From: Rs1 sp038900335
Lineage (GTDB): Bacteria > Pseudomonadota > Gammaproteobacteria > Pseudomonadales > Balneatricaceae
DNA: 64,000 bases
Direction of reading: 5' to 3'
Assembly (NCBI GenBank): GCA_038900335.1
Contig: JBBMRB010000015.1
Coordinates: 1 to 64,000 of the forward strand
Shown here: one piece after another, positions 45,046-53,776 of the stretch
Numbering within the stretch: position 1 is the first letter of the stretch
How the letters are laid out: every line of letters begins with the position of its first letter
Position numbers and translations under genes: made by a program
The notes under the pieces: generated by a model
Database searches by the model: none
What the model was told of the DNA's origin: nothing
What the model saw: only the letters and a program-made list of their open reading frames with translations

Positions 45046-45871
45046 AAAAAACGTTAATGATAAGCCAAATTTAGTGCTTCTTCATGGCTGGGCAAGCTCA
45101 AGTAAAATATGGCGAGATTGGTTACCGCAGCTTAGTGACCACTTTAGCCTCACTCTGATAGATATTCCTGGTTTAGGGCAATCCACGTTGTCTGAAAAAT
45201 ATAGCATAGATGCTATTGTCGATGCGGTTTTAGCGGTGTTACCGCAAAAGTGTGCGCTACTAGGCTGGTCCTTAGGTGGTGTTATCGCAACACTGCTAGC
45301 ACAGAAAATGTTAGCACAAAACGTGTCGGCAACAGAGGATGACAGCGCCGCTCAATTTAAAAGACATGAGCTAACGGCATTGATTACTATCGCTAGTAAC
45401 CCCTGTTTCGTCGCTCAAAGTGATTGGGTCACTGCGATGCCAGCTTTTATGTTTGAGCAATTTCAAACTAACTTAATCAATGATGAGCAGAAAGCACTCG
45501 CGCGGTTTTTTTTGCTGCAAGTGCAAAAGGGGAGTGTGAGTAAAGAAATTTTAAAAACAATAAAGGCGGTAGCGAGAGACGAAAGCCCTGCTGATTTACA
45601 ACATAGTTTGTCGCTACTTAGTATTGATACAAGATCAATCTTAGCCACGCTTAATATCCCTTCATACCATGTGTTTGGGGAGTTCGATCAATTGGTTCCT
45701 GCCGCCATTACCGTTGAATTAGAAAAGCTATCTCCGTTTATTTCTACAAAAATTATCAATGGTGCTGGGCATCTGCCTTTTTTGTCAGATGCAGAACAAG
45801 TGGCAAATGATGTTTGTGGTTTTTTAACTAAGCAAACTTTAGGTGCGAGAAAATTAAATTGCCACAATTAG
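45029..45871 (+). CDS. bioH: Pimeloyl-ACP methyl ester carboxylesterase
   Basis: 280 aa alpha/beta hydrolase that removes the methyl ester ending pimeloyl chain synthesis. Oxyanion region LLHGWASSSKIW, nucleophile GWSLGG, acid in FGEFDQLVP and histidine in GAGHLPF. TTG start at 45029 with a strong GGAGGT 5 bases before it, inside the end of bioF. It also overlaps bioC by 13 bases. Rather longer than E. coli BioH (256 aa) because of an acidic insert near residues 95-115. Confidence 0.92.
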   Translation: MNIHVEKNVNDKPNLVLLHGWASSSKIWRDWLPQLSDHFSLTLIDIPGLGQSTLSEKYSIDAIVDAVLAVLPQKCALLGWSLGGVIATLLAQKMLAQNVSATEDDSAAQFKRHELTALITIASNPCFVAQSDWVTAMPAFMFEQFQTNLINDEQKALARFFLLQVQKGSVSKEILKTIKAVARDESPADLQHSLSLLSIDTRSILATLNIPSYHVFGEFDQLVPAAITVELEKLSPFISTKIINGAGHLPFLSDAEQVANDVCGFLTKQTLGARKLNCHN

Positions 45872-46656
45872 ATAAAGAGCGCATCGCTATTTCGTTTAGT
45901 AAAGCCGCTCAAAGCTACGATGGATCAGCTGCATTTCAGCGCGATGTCGGTCATCATTTATTATCGATGCTGGCAGTGGATAGATCGACAGTGAAGGTAG
46001 TTGATCTAGGTTGTGGTACTGGTTATTTTAGCGAACAGCTATTATCTAAAGTCAGTGCTGATAGCTCTATCATCGGTTTAGATATTGCCCAGGGTATGCT
46101 TAAATATGCCAGTGATTTGCGAGACGATTCTCGTCTTCAGTGGTTGTGTAGTGATGCGGAAAACCTGGCGTTGGCAAGCAGTAGTATTGATTTAGTTTTT
46201 TCTAGTTTAGCTATTCAATGGTGTGAGCATCCAACGAAGTTATTTGCTGAAATAAAACGAGTACTTAAACCTGGCGGAGTTGCCTTGCTGTCTAGTCTTG
46301 GGCCTAATAGTTTGTATGAGCTAAAAGCTGCATGGGCGAATGTTGATCAGCATGTGCACGTTAATCACTTCATTGCTATGGATGCTTTGTTAGCGGCGCT
46401 GCCTTCAGAGTTAGAAGTAGTGAAAGCGCAGCAACAACAATGGTTATTAGAATATGATCAGCTAAAGCAGCTGACTGCAGATTTAAAAAATATTGGCGCA
46501 CACAATATGAATAGTGGTGAAAGCAAGGGATTGACAGGGCGCGCAAAAATAATGAGTTTTAAACAAAACTATGAGCTTTATCGACAAGATAACGGTAAAT
46601 TACCAGCCAGTTATGAAGTGTATTTTTTGAAATTATGTAAAGCAGGAACGTCTTAA
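45859..46656 (+). CDS. bioC: Malonyl-ACP O-methyltransferase
   Basis: 265 aa SAM-dependent methyltransferase that methylates malonyl-ACP to start pimelate synthesis. Motifs: ISFSKAAQSYDGSAAFQRDV typical of the BioC N terminus, VVDLGCGTGYFSEQLL, and SSLAIQWCEHPTKLFAEIKRVLKPGG. The TTG start lies within bioH. BioC and BioH act as the methylating and demethylating pair of the same route. Confidence 0.94.
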   Translation: MPQLDKERIAISFSKAAQSYDGSAAFQRDVGHHLLSMLAVDRSTVKVVDLGCGTGYFSEQLLSKVSADSSIIGLDIAQGMLKYASDLRDDSRLQWLCSDAENLALASSSIDLVFSSLAIQWCEHPTKLFAEIKRVLKPGGVALLSSLGPNSLYELKAAWANVDQHVHVNHFIAMDALLAALPSELEVVKAQQQQWLLEYDQLKQLTADLKNIGAHNMNSGESKGLTGRAKIMSFKQNYELYRQDNGKLPASYEVYFLKLCKAGTS

Positions 46657-46657
46657 T

Positions 46658-47341
46658 ATGGCTAAAAAAACATTTTTTATTGCCGGTACTGATACCGACG
46701 CCGGCAAAACATTTATATCTCAAGCACTACTCAGTGCTGCAAAAGAGCAGGGTTTAAGCTGCTTCGCTCTTAAGCCTGTCGCAGCAGGATGTGAAGTGAC
46801 GGAGCAAGGGTTGCGTAACGATGATGCTTTAAAGTTGCAGCAGGCGGCATCAGTTAAATTGAGCTATCAGCAAGTAAACCCGGTAGCGTTAGAGCAGGCA
46901 ATAGCGCCTCACGTTGCGGCAAAGCGCGAGAATAAACAGATATCGTTGCAAAGAATAGTAGGGATGTGCAATGGCGCATTAATGAGTAGAGCAGATTTTG
47001 TGTTGATCGAGGGAGCTGGGGGGTGGCGTGTGCCTCTCAACAATAGAGAAACGATGGCGGCTTTACCTAAAGCACTGAACGTCCCTGTTATTTTGGTGGT
47101 TGGTGTTAAGCTAGGTTGTATTAATCATGCTTTGCTTAGTGTTGAGGCTATACTGCGAGACGGTTGTATCCTAGCGGGTTGGGTGGCTAATTGTATTGAT
47201 CCTACGATGCAGGCAAGTGAAGAGAGTATTGAGACATTAAAGATGGCTATTCGAGCACCGATGCTTGGAGTTGTGCCCTTTATTGAAGATCAATCTATTG
47301 AGCTGGCAGCATCACACCTGCAGTTGTCGGTAATTCTTTAG
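46658..47341 (+). CDS. bioD: Dethiobiotin synthetase
   Basis: 227 aa; closes the ureido ring of DAPA with CO2 and ATP. P-loop GTDTDAGKT, KPVAAGCE and VLIEGAGGWRVPL. It starts directly after bioC and is the last gene of the operon. No strong terminator is visible before the next promoter at 47359. Confidence 0.95.
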   Translation: MAKKTFFIAGTDTDAGKTFISQALLSAAKEQGLSCFALKPVAAGCEVTEQGLRNDDALKLQQAASVKLSYQQVNPVALEQAIAPHVAAKRENKQISLQRIVGMCNGALMSRADFVLIEGAGGWRVPLNNRETMAALPKALNVPVILVVGVKLGCINHALLSVEAILRDGCILAGWVANCIDPTMQASEESIETLKMAIRAPMLGVVPFIEDQSIELAASHLQLSVIL

Positions 47342-47358
47342 CTCTTTTTTAGAAAAAA

Positions 47359-47386
47359 TTGAATTGTTTAATAAATGAGCTATAAT
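47359..47386 (+). promoter_or_regulatory. Sigma-70 promoter of the 81-aa gene
   Basis: TTGAAT (47359-47364), 16 bases, TATAAT (47381-47386). The predicted start near 47393 leaves a leader of about 80 bases before the ORF at 47475. Confidence 0.6.
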
Positions 47387-47474
47387 AGATTTACTATTAG
47401 AAAGTGTTTTAATGATTTGGATGTTTTCATCATCTGTTTATATATGTTCACTATACTTAATGTGGTAAATAATT

Positions 47475-47720
47475 ATGAATGTTACAAACTCATTGCAAAC
47501 AGGTTTAATCGGCTTAAATAGAGGATTAGATAATAACCCTAAAGCCGCTGGTGATTTTCAAGGCAGCGGAAAATCTGCGATACCTGAGCTCGCCTCTGGG
47601 CACGATTTAGAAAATGCCGTTGCTGAAACAACGCTTGAGGCTAATACCGCCGCTGCTTCAACAAAGGTTGTCACTAGTATTAGTGATGTACTTGGCACTA
47701 ATGTTGATGTTGTCGTATAG
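47475..47720 (+). CDS. Small protein of unknown function, 81 aa
   Basis: I do not recognise this gene. The product begins MNVTNSLQTGLIGLNRGLDN, which recalls the amphipathic N-terminal segment of flagellar rod or hook proteins, and has a disordered Ser/Ala/Thr-rich middle and a VTSISDVLGTNVDVVV tail. No signal peptide or membrane helix. It has its own promoter. The next gene (47801) follows by 80 bases; the pair may be functionally linked. Confidence 0.6.
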   Translation: MNVTNSLQTGLIGLNRGLDNNPKAAGDFQGSGKSAIPELASGHDLENAVAETTLEANTAAASTKVVTSISDVLGTNVDVVV

Positions 47721-47800
47721 TGATGTTTATTAGCTGTTGCTTGCTTAAAATTTTTAAATGCTAGAATTAAGCTTATCTCAGTTTGCTGCGAGGCTCAGAC

Positions 47801-48724
47801 ATGGAATTAAATAATTCTAATTTGAACTTACAAATAAATAGCCCTGTTAGCTCAAGTAATGCTAGTGAGCTTAAGCGTGCTGTTATAAGCTCGTCTGCGC
47901 TAAGTGATAGCTCGATCGCTAATGCTTTAGTCCCTAAAACATCCTCTTCTGTGCTGACTCAATTAGTGACAGGTCCTGTTGCATCAGCGGCGCTGTATAA
48001 TGATTTCGTTAAACTCTCGCCTGCTGATAACTCCGTGCCAGCACAAAATACAGTTGCCTCAAAGGTTAGTCAAAACTCGGAAAGCTCTGACGCTGAATTG
48101 GTATTAGCACAGTCGAAAATAGTACAGCGCCTCGCGGCTGTCGATCGTGAGGTGAAAGCGCATGAGCAAGCGCATGCGGCGATAGGAGGAGTGCACGCCG
48201 GTAGTCCAACATTTGATTATGAGAGCGGCCCCGATGGTCAAATGTATGCGGTATCTGGGCATGTATCAATTGACACTTCAGCGGTTGAAAATGATCCAAG
48301 GGCTACTTTGGAAAAAGCGCAGGTTATCATACGTGCAGCACTATCGGTTGCCGATCCCTCTGCTGCAGATAGACAGGTAGCTTCCCAGGCAAAGGCTATG
48401 GCATTGCAGGCTATGTCGGAATTGGGTGAGACTAAGGTTGATGATGAGTCTTTAATTGCTGTCGATCAAGTAGAGAAAAAGCAATTAGAGCTTGAAGAAT
48501 TTCATGCGAAAGAAGAGTTGAGACAGGCAAGGCAAGAAAAAGATCAAGCACTGACCGAAAATCGTAAGCAGACCTCGCAAGCATCATTAGAGGTGCTTAA
48601 AGAGTTCAATGCTCAGATACATGAAATACAAGAGACATTAAGGCGCTTAAATGTTCAGTTAGTCGATACTGGTGCCTTTGCCAAAGCTTTCCCTCAAGGC
48701 TCTTTATTTGATCAAAATGTTTAG
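47801..48724 (+). CDS. Putative HExxH metalloprotein, SprA-related family
   Basis: 307 aa from ATG 47801 (GCGAGG at 47788-47793); an in-frame TTG at 47783 is less likely. The N-terminal ~110 residues are Ser/Ala-rich and probably disordered. The conserved core is VKAHEQAHAAIGGVHAG, with an HExxH zinc motif (HEQAH), then FDYESGPDGQMYAVSGHVSID and an alpha-helical region with AKAMALQAMSELG. The tail is a charged coiled coil. This fits the SprA-related putative metallopeptidase family, of unknown substrate. No signal peptide is visible. Confidence 0.72.
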   Translation: MELNNSNLNLQINSPVSSSNASELKRAVISSSALSDSSIANALVPKTSSSVLTQLVTGPVASAALYNDFVKLSPADNSVPAQNTVASKVSQNSESSDAELVLAQSKIVQRLAAVDREVKAHEQAHAAIGGVHAGSPTFDYESGPDGQMYAVSGHVSIDTSAVENDPRATLEKAQVIIRAALSVADPSAADRQVASQAKAMALQAMSELGETKVDDESLIAVDQVEKKQLELEEFHAKEELRQARQEKDQALTENRKQTSQASLEVLKEFNAQIHEIQETLRRLNVQLVDTGAFAKAFPQGSLFDQNV

Positions 48725-48777
48725 GTGTTCGTAAGGCGGGGGCTATGCTTGCTTTTTTCGTGGTTTCTTCGTTATTC

Positions 48778-48954
48778 TCATTTCTCACTTTTGTCTTTAT
48801 CACCGTACTTTCTGGTAATGTAAACAGTAATAGCTACTAGGCTAAAGGCGATAGGTAAGAATATTATGTTGGCAAAATCGTAAGAGCCTATCCAATAAAT
48901 AGCCAGGATGGCGATGACAGGTATAACTTTAGTAATTAAAAAACGGTTTGGCAT
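48778..48954 (-). CDS. Small two-helix membrane protein, 58 aa
   Basis: An ORF of 58 codons beginning MPNRFLITKVIPVIAILAIY and ending RKYGDKDKSEK. Two hydrophobic segments (about 9-22 and 28-46) end in a charged cytoplasmic-type tail. It starts 15 bases after the stop of the YbfF-like gene on the same strand, so it is probably co-transcribed. The C-terminal charged tail and short loop look like a real small membrane protein, but I do not recognise a family. Confidence 0.6.
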   Translation of the reverse strand: MPNRFLITKVIPVIAILAIYWIGSYDFANIIFLPIAFSLVAITVYITRKYGDKDKSEK

Positions 48955-48969
48955 GTTGCTATTATGACC

Positions 48970-49740
48970 TTAATTCTTTAAAAATTTAATAATAATAGAG
49001 CTAAAAACTTTGGGCTTTTCTGCATGAGGCCAATGACCCGCACCTTCTATCAATTTAAAGCTAATATTTTCAAATAGATCTTGTATCGCGTTTTTATGGC
49101 TCATTTGTATATAGTCAGAATTATTACCTTTTATAAATAAGGTAGGGCCGTAAAACTTTGTATTTTCTGTATTTGTCGGTGCATCGCTTATGTTGTTGTA
49201 CTGTGTCTTTATTACATCAATATTCGCTCGCCAAGCAAATTTTTTATGTTCATTTCGGTATAGGTTTTTTAGTAAAAAAGCTCTAATACCAAAATCACTT
49301 TCATATTCTGTTAGCTGCTGATCTGCATCTGCTCTTGATTTTAGCGTGTTTAAATCAATACTTAATAAGCCTTTGATGATCTGCTGGTGGTGAACTGGGT
49401 AAGCGATCGGGGATATATCAACGATAATTAATTTTTCAACCCTATCGTTGTTATTAACCGCTAATTGCATAGCCGCTTTGCCGCCCATTGAGTGGCCAAT
49501 AATATGGGCTTTATCGATGTTTAGATCGTTCATTAATTCGATAACATCTTCAGCCATCGCTGAGTAGTTCATGTCTTTATGATGAGGGCTTTGGCCGTGA
49601 TTTCTTAAATCAACACTGATAACTTGAAAGTGTTGTGCCAAGGTAGTGACTTGGCTTGCCCAATTATCTAAAGTGCCAAATAGGCCGTGTAAGATGATAA
49701 GCGGCGTACCTTCGCCGCTTATTTTATAGTGCAGTTTCAT
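48970..49740 (-). CDS. ybfF: YbfF-like alpha/beta hydrolase (esterase)
   Basis: 256 aa. Motifs: LHGLFGTLDNW, VDLRNHGQSPH, nucleophile elbow GHSMGGKAAM, acid in the FIKGNNSDY region and histidine in GAGHWPHAEKP. This matches YbfF, an acyl-CoA esterase-type hydrolase in the BioH-like superfamily. It follows fklB by 10 bases. Confidence 0.88.
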   Translation of the reverse strand: MKLHYKISGEGTPLIILHGLFGTLDNWASQVTTLAQHFQVISVDLRNHGQSPHHKDMNYSAMAEDVIELMNDLNIDKAHIIGHSMGGKAAMQLAVNNNDRVEKLIIVDISPIAYPVHHQQIIKGLLSIDLNTLKSRADADQQLTEYESDFGIRAFLLKNLYRNEHKKFAWRANIDVIKTQYNNISDAPTNTENTKFYGPTLFIKGNNSDYIQMSHKNAIQDLFENISFKLIEGAGHWPHAEKPKVFSSIIIKFLKN

Positions 49741-49750
49741 CTGTTAATTA

Positions 49751-50377
49751 TTATACGATAGCTAATAATTCAACATCGAATACTAATGTCGCACAACCAG
49801 GAATCGCACCAGGTGAGCCATTAGTTCCATAAGCTAGCTCATGGGGAATAGCAAGTTTCCATTTTGCGCCAACATTCATTAACTGTAACGCTTCTGTCCA
49901 GCCAGCGATTACGCCGCCAACAGGGAATTCAGCAGGTTGGCCGCGCTCATATGAACTATCGAACATGCTGCCATCAATGAAAGTACCGTGGTAATGGCAG
50001 CGAACAGTTGAATCTTTTGTCGCTTTATCAGCACTGCTGTCGCCAGCTTCAATAATTTCGTATTGTAGGCCAGATTCTAATGTTGTAACGCCGCTGCGTT
50101 GTTTGTTTTCTTCTAAGAAAGCAACGCCGTCAGCACTTGCTGTTGCTTGTTCTGCTTCTTGTCTTGCTTTGATGATTTCATTGAGCTTATTGAATGCATC
50201 TTGGATAGCTTCAACAGGGATACGTAATTCTTTGCCTGTGTATGAATCTTCGATTCCAGCTGCTAATACATTGAAATCTATACCATCAAAACCATTTTGT
50301 GCTAGTTGGTCACCCATTTGACGACCAATTCCATAGCTAGCGCATTGTTCCATTGAATCTATTTTTAAGTCAGACAT
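49751..50377 (-). CDS. fklB: FKBP-type peptidyl-prolyl isomerase FklB
   Basis: 208 aa from the internal ATG at 50377 (MSDLKIDSMEQCASYGIGRQ); the longer frame from 50416 adds a stretch with no family similarity. The N-terminal dimerisation helices are followed by an FKBP domain with YEIIEAGDSS, HYHGTFIDGSMFDSS, FPVGGVIAGWTEAL and LAYGTNGSPGAIP. It lacks a signal peptide, so it is FklB (cytoplasmic) rather than FkpA. Catalyses proline isomerisation. Confidence 0.92.
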   Translation of the reverse strand: MSDLKIDSMEQCASYGIGRQMGDQLAQNGFDGIDFNVLAAGIEDSYTGKELRIPVEAIQDAFNKLNEIIKARQEAEQATASADGVAFLEENKQRSGVTTLESGLQYEIIEAGDSSADKATKDSTVRCHYHGTFIDGSMFDSSYERGQPAEFPVGGVIAGWTEALQLMNVGAKWKLAIPHELAYGTNGSPGAIPGCATLVFDVELLAIV

Positions 50378-50637
50378 TATATTAAGTATCTTATTTAGAA
50401 CGCTAAAAATTACCATTATAAAAAGTAAGTAATAAAAGCGAATAGGTTATGTTAAGGCGTAATAATCAGTTTATTACCGCTATGACCCTGCACTGGCTTG
50501 TGCTGTTAAGTATATACAGGCACTAAGCTAGCAGGAGGGGCTTATATTTTTAACGCAGTCTTTTGTTCGATTGAACCAAAGCTATTTAAAAAAATAAAGG
50601 CTAACACAGAATATTTCAATCCTCTAGGCTTTGTCGG

Positions 50638-52041
50638 CTATTTGGTGACTTCAGCGCTAATAACCTGCGTTATGGTGCTGTGTATTTCGCCATGGTGTAG
50701 CTTTGTGATGATTTGGTCACCATTTTTAGCGTTATTACTATCAGTTAAAATGTCACCTTCTTTGGTTTTAGTAATAGAGTAGCCGCGTACTAGTGTTGCC
50801 AGTGGGCTGACGCTATTGAGCATGGCGCTAGCGGCTTTTAATTGCCTCCTGCTATTGGTTTGAGATAGTGACACTTGTTGATATAAACTTGTTTTGAGAT
50901 GTTTCAACTGCAATTTTTGTCTGCTCACTAACTGCATAGGATTGAGATTGTTAAGTTGTTGGCTTAATAGCGCCAATCGCTGCCTGCTATGACTTTGTTT
51001 GCTAAGTGCTAGCTCGTTTAGTTTGTTATTAAGTGACTCTAGCGTCACTTGCTGTAGCGCTAACCTCTGTTGAGGAGATCTTAGCCTTGCTTTAAGGTTT
51101 TGCTGCTCTCTTTTGCGATGTTCTATTGTGTTGTTAATGGCGCGAGTGAGTCTGGTTTGTAGTTGGTCGACATGAATTTTTAAGCTGTCTTGGTCAGGGC
51201 TTAAGTATTCCGCTGCCGCTGATGGTGTCGCTGCTCGATAATCAGCGACTAGGTCGCTAATGCTAAAGTCAACTTCGTGACCGACTGCGCTGATAACGGG
51301 AATATTACATTGGTGGATGGCTCTGGCTAGTTTTTCTTCGTTAAAGGGCCATAAATCTTCAAGTGAGCCGCCGCCTCGTGTAATCAAAATAGCGTCATGG
51401 TTATTGCTGTTTTGTGCAAGCGCTAGTGCATGGATGATGGTGTCAGCAGCTTGAGCGCCTTGTACTTGGCTTGGGTATATTGTCACTGGCAGGCCTGGGT
51501 AACGCCTTTTTAATACGCTTAATACATCATGGATAGCAGCACCGCTAGGTGAGGTAATAACTGCCAAATGTTTGATAAGAGTAGGAATGTTTTTTTTGCT
51601 GCGACCATCAAATAGGCCTTCTTTTAATAATTTTGCTTTGAGTTGTTCAAAGGCGAGTTGAAGTCTTCCAGAGCCTGCTGTCTCCATGCTATCGCAGATC
51701 AATTGGTAGTCACCACGACCTTCATACAAACTCACTTTCGCCTGAACAATAACTTCATCACCTTCTTTAGGTGAAAAGTTGGTAAAGCGATTATTGCCCT
51801 TAAACATGGCGCAACGAATTTGTGCCTTGCTATCTTTTAAGGTGAAATACCAGTGGCCTGAGCTAGGTTTGGCAAAATTTGATAGCTCTCCTTGCACTCG
51901 AATACTTAAAAACGAGTTCTCTAACAGAGATTTTACTTGTCTGTTTAATTGGGTTACTGATATAGAGCTGGTATCAGCAGCTATGTTTCGATGTTGAGGG
52001 CGTATTGCTGGTGAGCGACGCGTTGGGATAAATGTATTCAT
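50638..52041 (-). CDS. xseA: Exodeoxyribonuclease VII large subunit
   Basis: 467 aa. N-terminal OB-fold (SVTQLNRQVKSLLENSFLSI, GHWYFTLKDSKAQIRC), catalytic core with VITSPSGAAIHDVL, RGGGSLEDLWPFNEE, SAVGHEVDFSISDLVADYRA and TPSAAAE, then long coiled-coil helices. Works with XseB on single-stranded DNA. It is divergent from guaB, a common pairing. Confidence 0.96.
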   Translation of the reverse strand: MNTFIPTRRSPAIRPQHRNIAADTSSISVTQLNRQVKSLLENSFLSIRVQGELSNFAKPSSGHWYFTLKDSKAQIRCAMFKGNNRFTNFSPKEGDEVIVQAKVSLYEGRGDYQLICDSMETAGSGRLQLAFEQLKAKLLKEGLFDGRSKKNIPTLIKHLAVITSPSGAAIHDVLSVLKRRYPGLPVTIYPSQVQGAQAADTIIHALALAQNSNNHDAILITRGGGSLEDLWPFNEEKLARAIHQCNIPVISAVGHEVDFSISDLVADYRAATPSAAAEYLSPDQDSLKIHVDQLQTRLTRAINNTIEHRKREQQNLKARLRSPQQRLALQQVTLESLNNKLNELALSKQSHSRQRLALLSQQLNNLNPMQLVSRQKLQLKHLKTSLYQQVSLSQTNSRRQLKAASAMLNSVSPLATLVRGYSITKTKEGDILTDSNNAKNGDQIITKLHHGEIHSTITQVISAEVTK

Positions 52042-52146
52042 CGCATCATATTAAACTATCTTGTGTGTATCAGTAAGCGCAAAATGTATTATCGACGTAG
52101 AGTGAAAACGCAGAAATAAATAAAATAGAATATTGATGTATTCTAA

Positions 52147-52175
52147 TTGTGGCTAAAGCGAGTATTGGGTATAAT
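52147..52175 (+). promoter_or_regulatory. Sigma-70 promoter of guaB
   Basis: TTGTGG (52147-52152), 17 bases, TATAAT (52170-52175). It lies on top of the first in-frame ATG of the longer guaB frame, which supports the start at 52224. Confidence 0.6.
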
Positions 52176-52223
52176 ATGGCGCTTATTTTTAACTGTTCAA
52201 TTACCCTGGCAGGATTGTTAATT

Positions 52224-53690
52224 ATGTTGCGAATCGATGAAGAGGCTTTGACCTTTGATGATGTCTTATTGATACCTGGTTATTCAGAGGTATTGCCAAA
52301 AGACGTTTCCCTTGTTTCAAGAATTACCAAAGAAATTTCTATAAATATACCTCTAGCGTCAGCAGCAATGGATACTGTTACTGAATCTGGCTTGGCGATA
52401 GCTATGGCTCAAGAGGGTGGTATTGGGATTATCCATAAAAACTTAACGCCTGAAGAACAGGCGTTGGAAGTAGAAAAAGTTAAAAAGTACGAAGCAGGTG
52501 TCGTGAGTAAACCTATTACATGTCGTTCAGATATGACAGTTGGTGAACTTCGAAAGATGGCTGATTCATTAGGTTTTTCTGGTTTTCCAGTAGTGGATAA
52601 TAATGTCTTGGTTGGTATTGTTACCAGCCGTGATATGCGTTTTGAAAATTATTTAGATGCAACTGTTGCTTCAATCATGACGCCTAAAGAGCAGTTAGTC
52701 ACCGTTGATGAAGGCGTTGATAAAGAAAAAGTACGTAACTTATTACGCAAGCACAGAATTGAGAAAATACTTGTTGTCGGTGAAGGTTTTAGCCTTAAAG
52801 GCATGATGACAGTTAAAGACATGTACAAAGCGCAAGCTTTTCCTAATGCATCAAAAGACTCTAAAGGTCAGTTGATCGTTGGTGCTGCAGTTGGCACAGG
52901 CCCTGAAACACCGCAGCGAGTGAAATTGTTGGTTGAAGCCGGTGTTGATGTCATTATTGTCGATACTGCACACGGCCACTCAAAAGGTGTTATTGATCGT
53001 GTTTCTTGGATCAAGAAAAACTTCCCGCAAGTGCAGGTTATCGGTGGCAATATTGCCACAGCTGCTGCTGCAATCGCTCTGGCAGATGCTGGTGCCGATG
53101 GCGTTAAAGTAGGTATTGGCCCGGGATCTATCTGTACGACACGTATCGTTTCAGGTATTGGTGTGCCGCAAATATCTGCAGTTGCCAATGTGGCGCAAGC
53201 TCTTAAGGATCGTGATATTCCATTGATTGCAGATGGCGGTATTCGTTTCTCAGGCGATATTGCAAAAGCAATCGCTGCAGGCGCTTCTGCTGTTATGGTT
53301 GGCTCGATGTTAGCAGGTACTGATGAGGCACCTGGTGAGGTTGAATTGTTTCAAGGCCGCGCTTATAAATCATACCGTGGCATGGGTTCAATTGGCGCAA
53401 TGGCACAAAGCTCAGGATCTTCTGATAGATATTTTCAAGATGCATCAGAGGGGTCGGAAAAATTAGTGCCTGAAGGAATAGAAGGTCGCGTTGCCTGTAA
53501 AGGACCAATGAAAGGTGTCGTACATCAATTAATGGGTGGTCTTCGCGCATCAATGGGCTACACTGGCAGCGAAAATATTGAGATTATGCGCAGCGTACCT
53601 ACTTTTGTTCGTATTACTAGTGCCGGAATGAACGAAAGCCATGTTCATGATGTAAGCATTACTAAAGAATCACCTAATTACCGTATTTGA
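52224..53690 (+). CDS. guaB: Inosine-5'-monophosphate dehydrogenase
   Basis: 488 aa from ATG 52224 (MLRIDEEALTFDDVLLIPGY), preceded by CAGGA. A catalytic barrel is interrupted by two CBS domains (about 93-205). Catalytic Cys304 lies in GPGSICTTR and the flap carries YRGMGSIGAM. First committed step of GMP synthesis. It is followed by guaA, with a terminator-like hairpin between. Confidence 0.97.
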   Translation: MLRIDEEALTFDDVLLIPGYSEVLPKDVSLVSRITKEISINIPLASAAMDTVTESGLAIAMAQEGGIGIIHKNLTPEEQALEVEKVKKYEAGVVSKPITCRSDMTVGELRKMADSLGFSGFPVVDNNVLVGIVTSRDMRFENYLDATVASIMTPKEQLVTVDEGVDKEKVRNLLRKHRIEKILVVGEGFSLKGMMTVKDMYKAQAFPNASKDSKGQLIVGAAVGTGPETPQRVKLLVEAGVDVIIVDTAHGHSKGVIDRVSWIKKNFPQVQVIGGNIATAAAAIALADAGADGVKVGIGPGSICTTRIVSGIGVPQISAVANVAQALKDRDIPLIADGGIRFSGDIAKAIAAGASAVMVGSMLAGTDEAPGEVELFQGRAYKSYRGMGSIGAMAQSSGSSDRYFQDASEGSEKLVPEGIEGRVACKGPMKGVVHQLMGGLRASMGYTGSENIEIMRSVPTFVRITSAGMNESHVHDVSITKESPNYRI

Positions 53691-53708
53691 ATTAAATAAT
53701 TCGTCAAA

Positions 53709-53742
53709 AGTGGGGTGCGTAAGTGCTCCGCTTTTTTTTTTG
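53709..53742 (+). terminator. Intercistronic terminator-like hairpin between guaB and guaA
   Basis: AGTGGGGTGC (53710-53719), loop GTAA, GTGCTCCGCT (53724-53733) with several G-T pairs, followed by a run of T to 53742. Partial termination would lower guaA relative to guaB. Confidence 0.7.
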
Positions 53743-53776
53743 GCTAGCACCAAATTTTGGACGATGGAGTTCTAAA

